DNA from: Rhodanobacter sp.
GTDB taxonomy: Bacteria > Pseudomonadota > Gammaproteobacteria > Xanthomonadales > Rhodanobacteraceae
DNA length: 8,480 nucleotides
Reading direction: 5' to 3'
NCBI GenBank assembly: GCA_026193555.1
Contig: JAPHUU010000235.1
Span: 1-8,480, forward strand
The notes below the pieces were generated by a model, which ran no database searches, was not told the origin of the DNA, and saw only the letters and a program-made list of their open reading frames with translations. The translations under genes were made by a program, and so were the position numbers. Below, piece by piece: positions 6,036 through 8,480 of the stretch (the stretch's first letter is position 1; the number at the start of each line of letters is the position of its first letter).

Positions 6036-6123
6036 GGCGTCGCTCCTGCGTAGCTGGAATGCATCATGCTAGGCAGTTCGCGCGGCGGTCCCAGCGGCGC
6101 GATGGCCCCCGGCGTGTGGGGGT

Positions 6124-6146
6124 CTGCTGACGCAGGTTGTCAGCAG
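6124..6146. promoter_or_regulatory. Perfect inverted repeat upstream of uvrB
   Basis: CTGCTGAC (6124-6131), seven-base spacer GCAGGTT, GTCAGCAG (6139-6146). The right arm runs into AGGAGG (6145-6150). TAGAAT (6155-6160) downstream is a fair -10, which would place the palindrome across the -35 area like an operator; alternatively, in RNA it would be a hairpin next to the Shine-Dalgarno. The inner spacing CTG-N11-CAG is one base longer than the enteric LexA box, so I do not call it LexA. Confidence 0.45.
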
Positions 6147-6158
6147 GAGGGATTTAGA

Positions 6159-6187
6159 ATGCACGGTCGCACCCACATATGTCGTCG

Positions 6188-6191
<4 letters not shown>
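6159..6191 (+). CDS. Ten-codon upstream ORF ([10 protein letters not shown]) overlapping the uvrB start
   Basis: AGGAGG (6145-6150) lies eight bases before ATG 6159. The frame reads [10 protein letters not shown] and stops at TGA 6189-6191, overlapping ATG 6188 of uvrB as ATGA. The uvrB frame has a TAG at 6155-6157, so uvrB cannot begin near this Shine-Dalgarno itself, and no other Shine-Dalgarno is seen before 6179 or 6188. Translation of this peptide followed by restart at 6188 is plausible. If instead TAGAAT (6155-6160) is the -10, the message would start after 6165 and the mini-ORF would not be translated. Confidence 0.35.
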
Positions 6192-8212
<2,021 letters not shown>

Positions 8213-8238
8213 GCCGCTTCGGGGTGCTGGCCGGGTTA

Positions 8239-8274
8239 TTGTCGGGAACCGACGTCTCCCGTATACTGCGCGGC
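8239..8274 (+). promoter_or_regulatory. Sigma-70 promoter of tRNA-Val
   Basis: TTGTCG (8239-8244), exactly 17 bases, TATACT (8262-8267), followed by a G/C-only discriminator GCGCGGC. This is the form expected of a strong, stringently controlled stable-RNA promoter. Transcription would start near 8274, about 26 bases before the mature tRNA. Confidence 0.75.
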
Positions 8275-8299
8275 TCGCGCGGTTCGTCGAGCGCGATAC

Positions 8300-8374
8300 G
8301 GGCGGTTAGCTCAGCGGTAGAGCACTTCCTTGACATGGAAGGGGTCACAAGTTCGATCCTTGTACCGCCCACCA
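8300..8374 (+). tRNA. tRNA-Val (anticodon GAC)
   Basis: All cloverleaf parts can be drawn. Acceptor GGGCGGT (8300-8306) pairs with ACCGCCC (8364-8370). The D stem is GCTC/GAGC (8309-8312 with 8320-8323), and the anticodon stem is CTTCC/GGAAG (8325-8329 with 8337-8341) around loop TTGACAT with anticodon GAC at 8332-8334. The T stem is ACAAG/CTTGT (8347-8351 with 8359-8363) around TTCGATC. The discriminator base is A8371 and CCA is encoded (8372-8374). It reads GUC and GUU valine codons. It has its own promoter and terminator, so it forms a single-tRNA unit behind uvrB. Confidence 0.97.
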
Positions 8375-8405
8375 ATACATGACCCATTGATCGAATGGGC
8401 TCGAA

Positions 8406-8433
8406 GGGGAATCCGTCAGGGTTCCCCTTTTTT
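8406..8433 (+). terminator. Intrinsic terminator of tRNA-Val
   Basis: Stem GGGGAATCC (8406-8414) with GGGTTCCCC (8419-8427), nine pairs including one T-G, tetraloop GTCA, then TTTTTT (8428-8433). A small additional hairpin (CCCATT-GATCG-AATGGG, 8383-8399) lies between it and the tRNA. The group II intron begins three bases after the T-run. Confidence 0.9.
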
Positions 8434-8436
8434 GTG

Positions 8437-8480
8437 GTGCGCCCGGCAGGGCGCACCTGCTTGGAGGTGAAAGTCCTCTA
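8437..8480 (+). mobile_element. 5' end of a bacterial group II intron, probably class C (cut by window edge)
   Basis: From 8437 the sequence opens with the group II boundary motif GTGCG and continues GTGCGCCCGGCAGGGCGCAC (8437-8456), an 8-bp stem with loop GGCA, and then GAGGTGAAAGTCCTC (8464-8478), a second stem with a GTGAAAG-type loop. This is the domain I start of group II introns: the Oceanobacillus iheyensis class C intron, as I recall it, begins GTGTGCCCGGCATGGGTGCA and soon has GGGTGAGAGTCCC. Class C introns characteristically insert just after intrinsic terminator hairpins, and the insertion point here is three bases after the T6 tract of the tRNA-Val terminator. The remaining ribozyme and any reverse transcriptase/maturase ORF lie beyond the window. 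The class assignment is inference; the 5' boundary at 8437 rests on the GTGCG motif. Confidence 0.8.

Noticed and set aside
6127..6143. LexA box at the uvrB promoter
   Set aside because: CTG and CAG are separated by 11 bases instead of 10 and the interior is not the AT-rich alternating sequence of an SOS box; kept only as an unassigned dyad.
8383..8399. Hairpin CCCATT-GATCG-AATGGG as a separate terminator
   Set aside because: There is no T-run after it; the real terminator follows at 8406-8433.

Overview
The window looks like chromosomal DNA of a high-GC gammaproteobacterium, most likely of the Xanthomonadales (Rhodanobacter/Dyella/Xanthomonas type). The pointers are a uvrB that reads like xanthomonad UvrB, third codon positions almost saturated with G or C in the core genes, and a type IV minor-pilin gene divergent from uvrB. 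The genus is an inference.

Layout, left to right. (1) Positions 1-2972 hold an apparent two-gene operon: the C-terminal half of an AdiC-like APC amino acid/amine permease, then, five bases later, a complete flavoprotein of the trimethylamine/dimethylamine/histamine dehydrogenase family. It keeps the Cys30 flavin link, the Tyr/His/Asp catalytic residues and the 4Fe-4S cysteines, but has Glu where trimethylamine dehydrogenase has Tyr60. Together they suggest uptake and oxidative use of an amine. (2) Positions 2973-5472 form an accessory block: a fragment of an IS5-type transposase start, an O-methyltransferase, a small cupin and a convergent PepSY-domain exported protein. Four same-orientation copies of a structured palindrome of about 48 bp lie in it, one at every gene boundary. 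The copies fall into two subtypes arranged as an outer and an inner pair, and a stem base pair covaries between them. The methyltransferase and cupin use more A/T-ending codons than the flanking genes, as expected of acquired DNA. (3) Positions 5475-6035 carry a GspH/FimT minor pseudopilin on the minus strand. (4) Positions 6124-8212 carry uvrB, preceded by a perfect 8-bp inverted repeat and a ten-codon ORF that owns the only good Shine-Dalgarno and overlaps the likely uvrB start as ATGA. (5) Positions 8239-8433 are a tRNA-Val(GAC) unit with a good sigma-70 promoter and an intrinsic terminator. (6) From 8437 to the window end is what I read as the 5' end of a group II intron, most like bacterial class C, placed three bases after the terminator T-tract. 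Class C introns are known to choose such sites.

The most rewarding items are the terminator-targeted group II intron at the right edge, the four covarying repeats that punctuate the accessory genes, the altered substrate pocket of the amine dehydrogenase, and two genes (methyltransferase and uvrB) whose only evident ribosome binding site serves a tiny upstream ORF ending in an ATGA overlap with the gene start.
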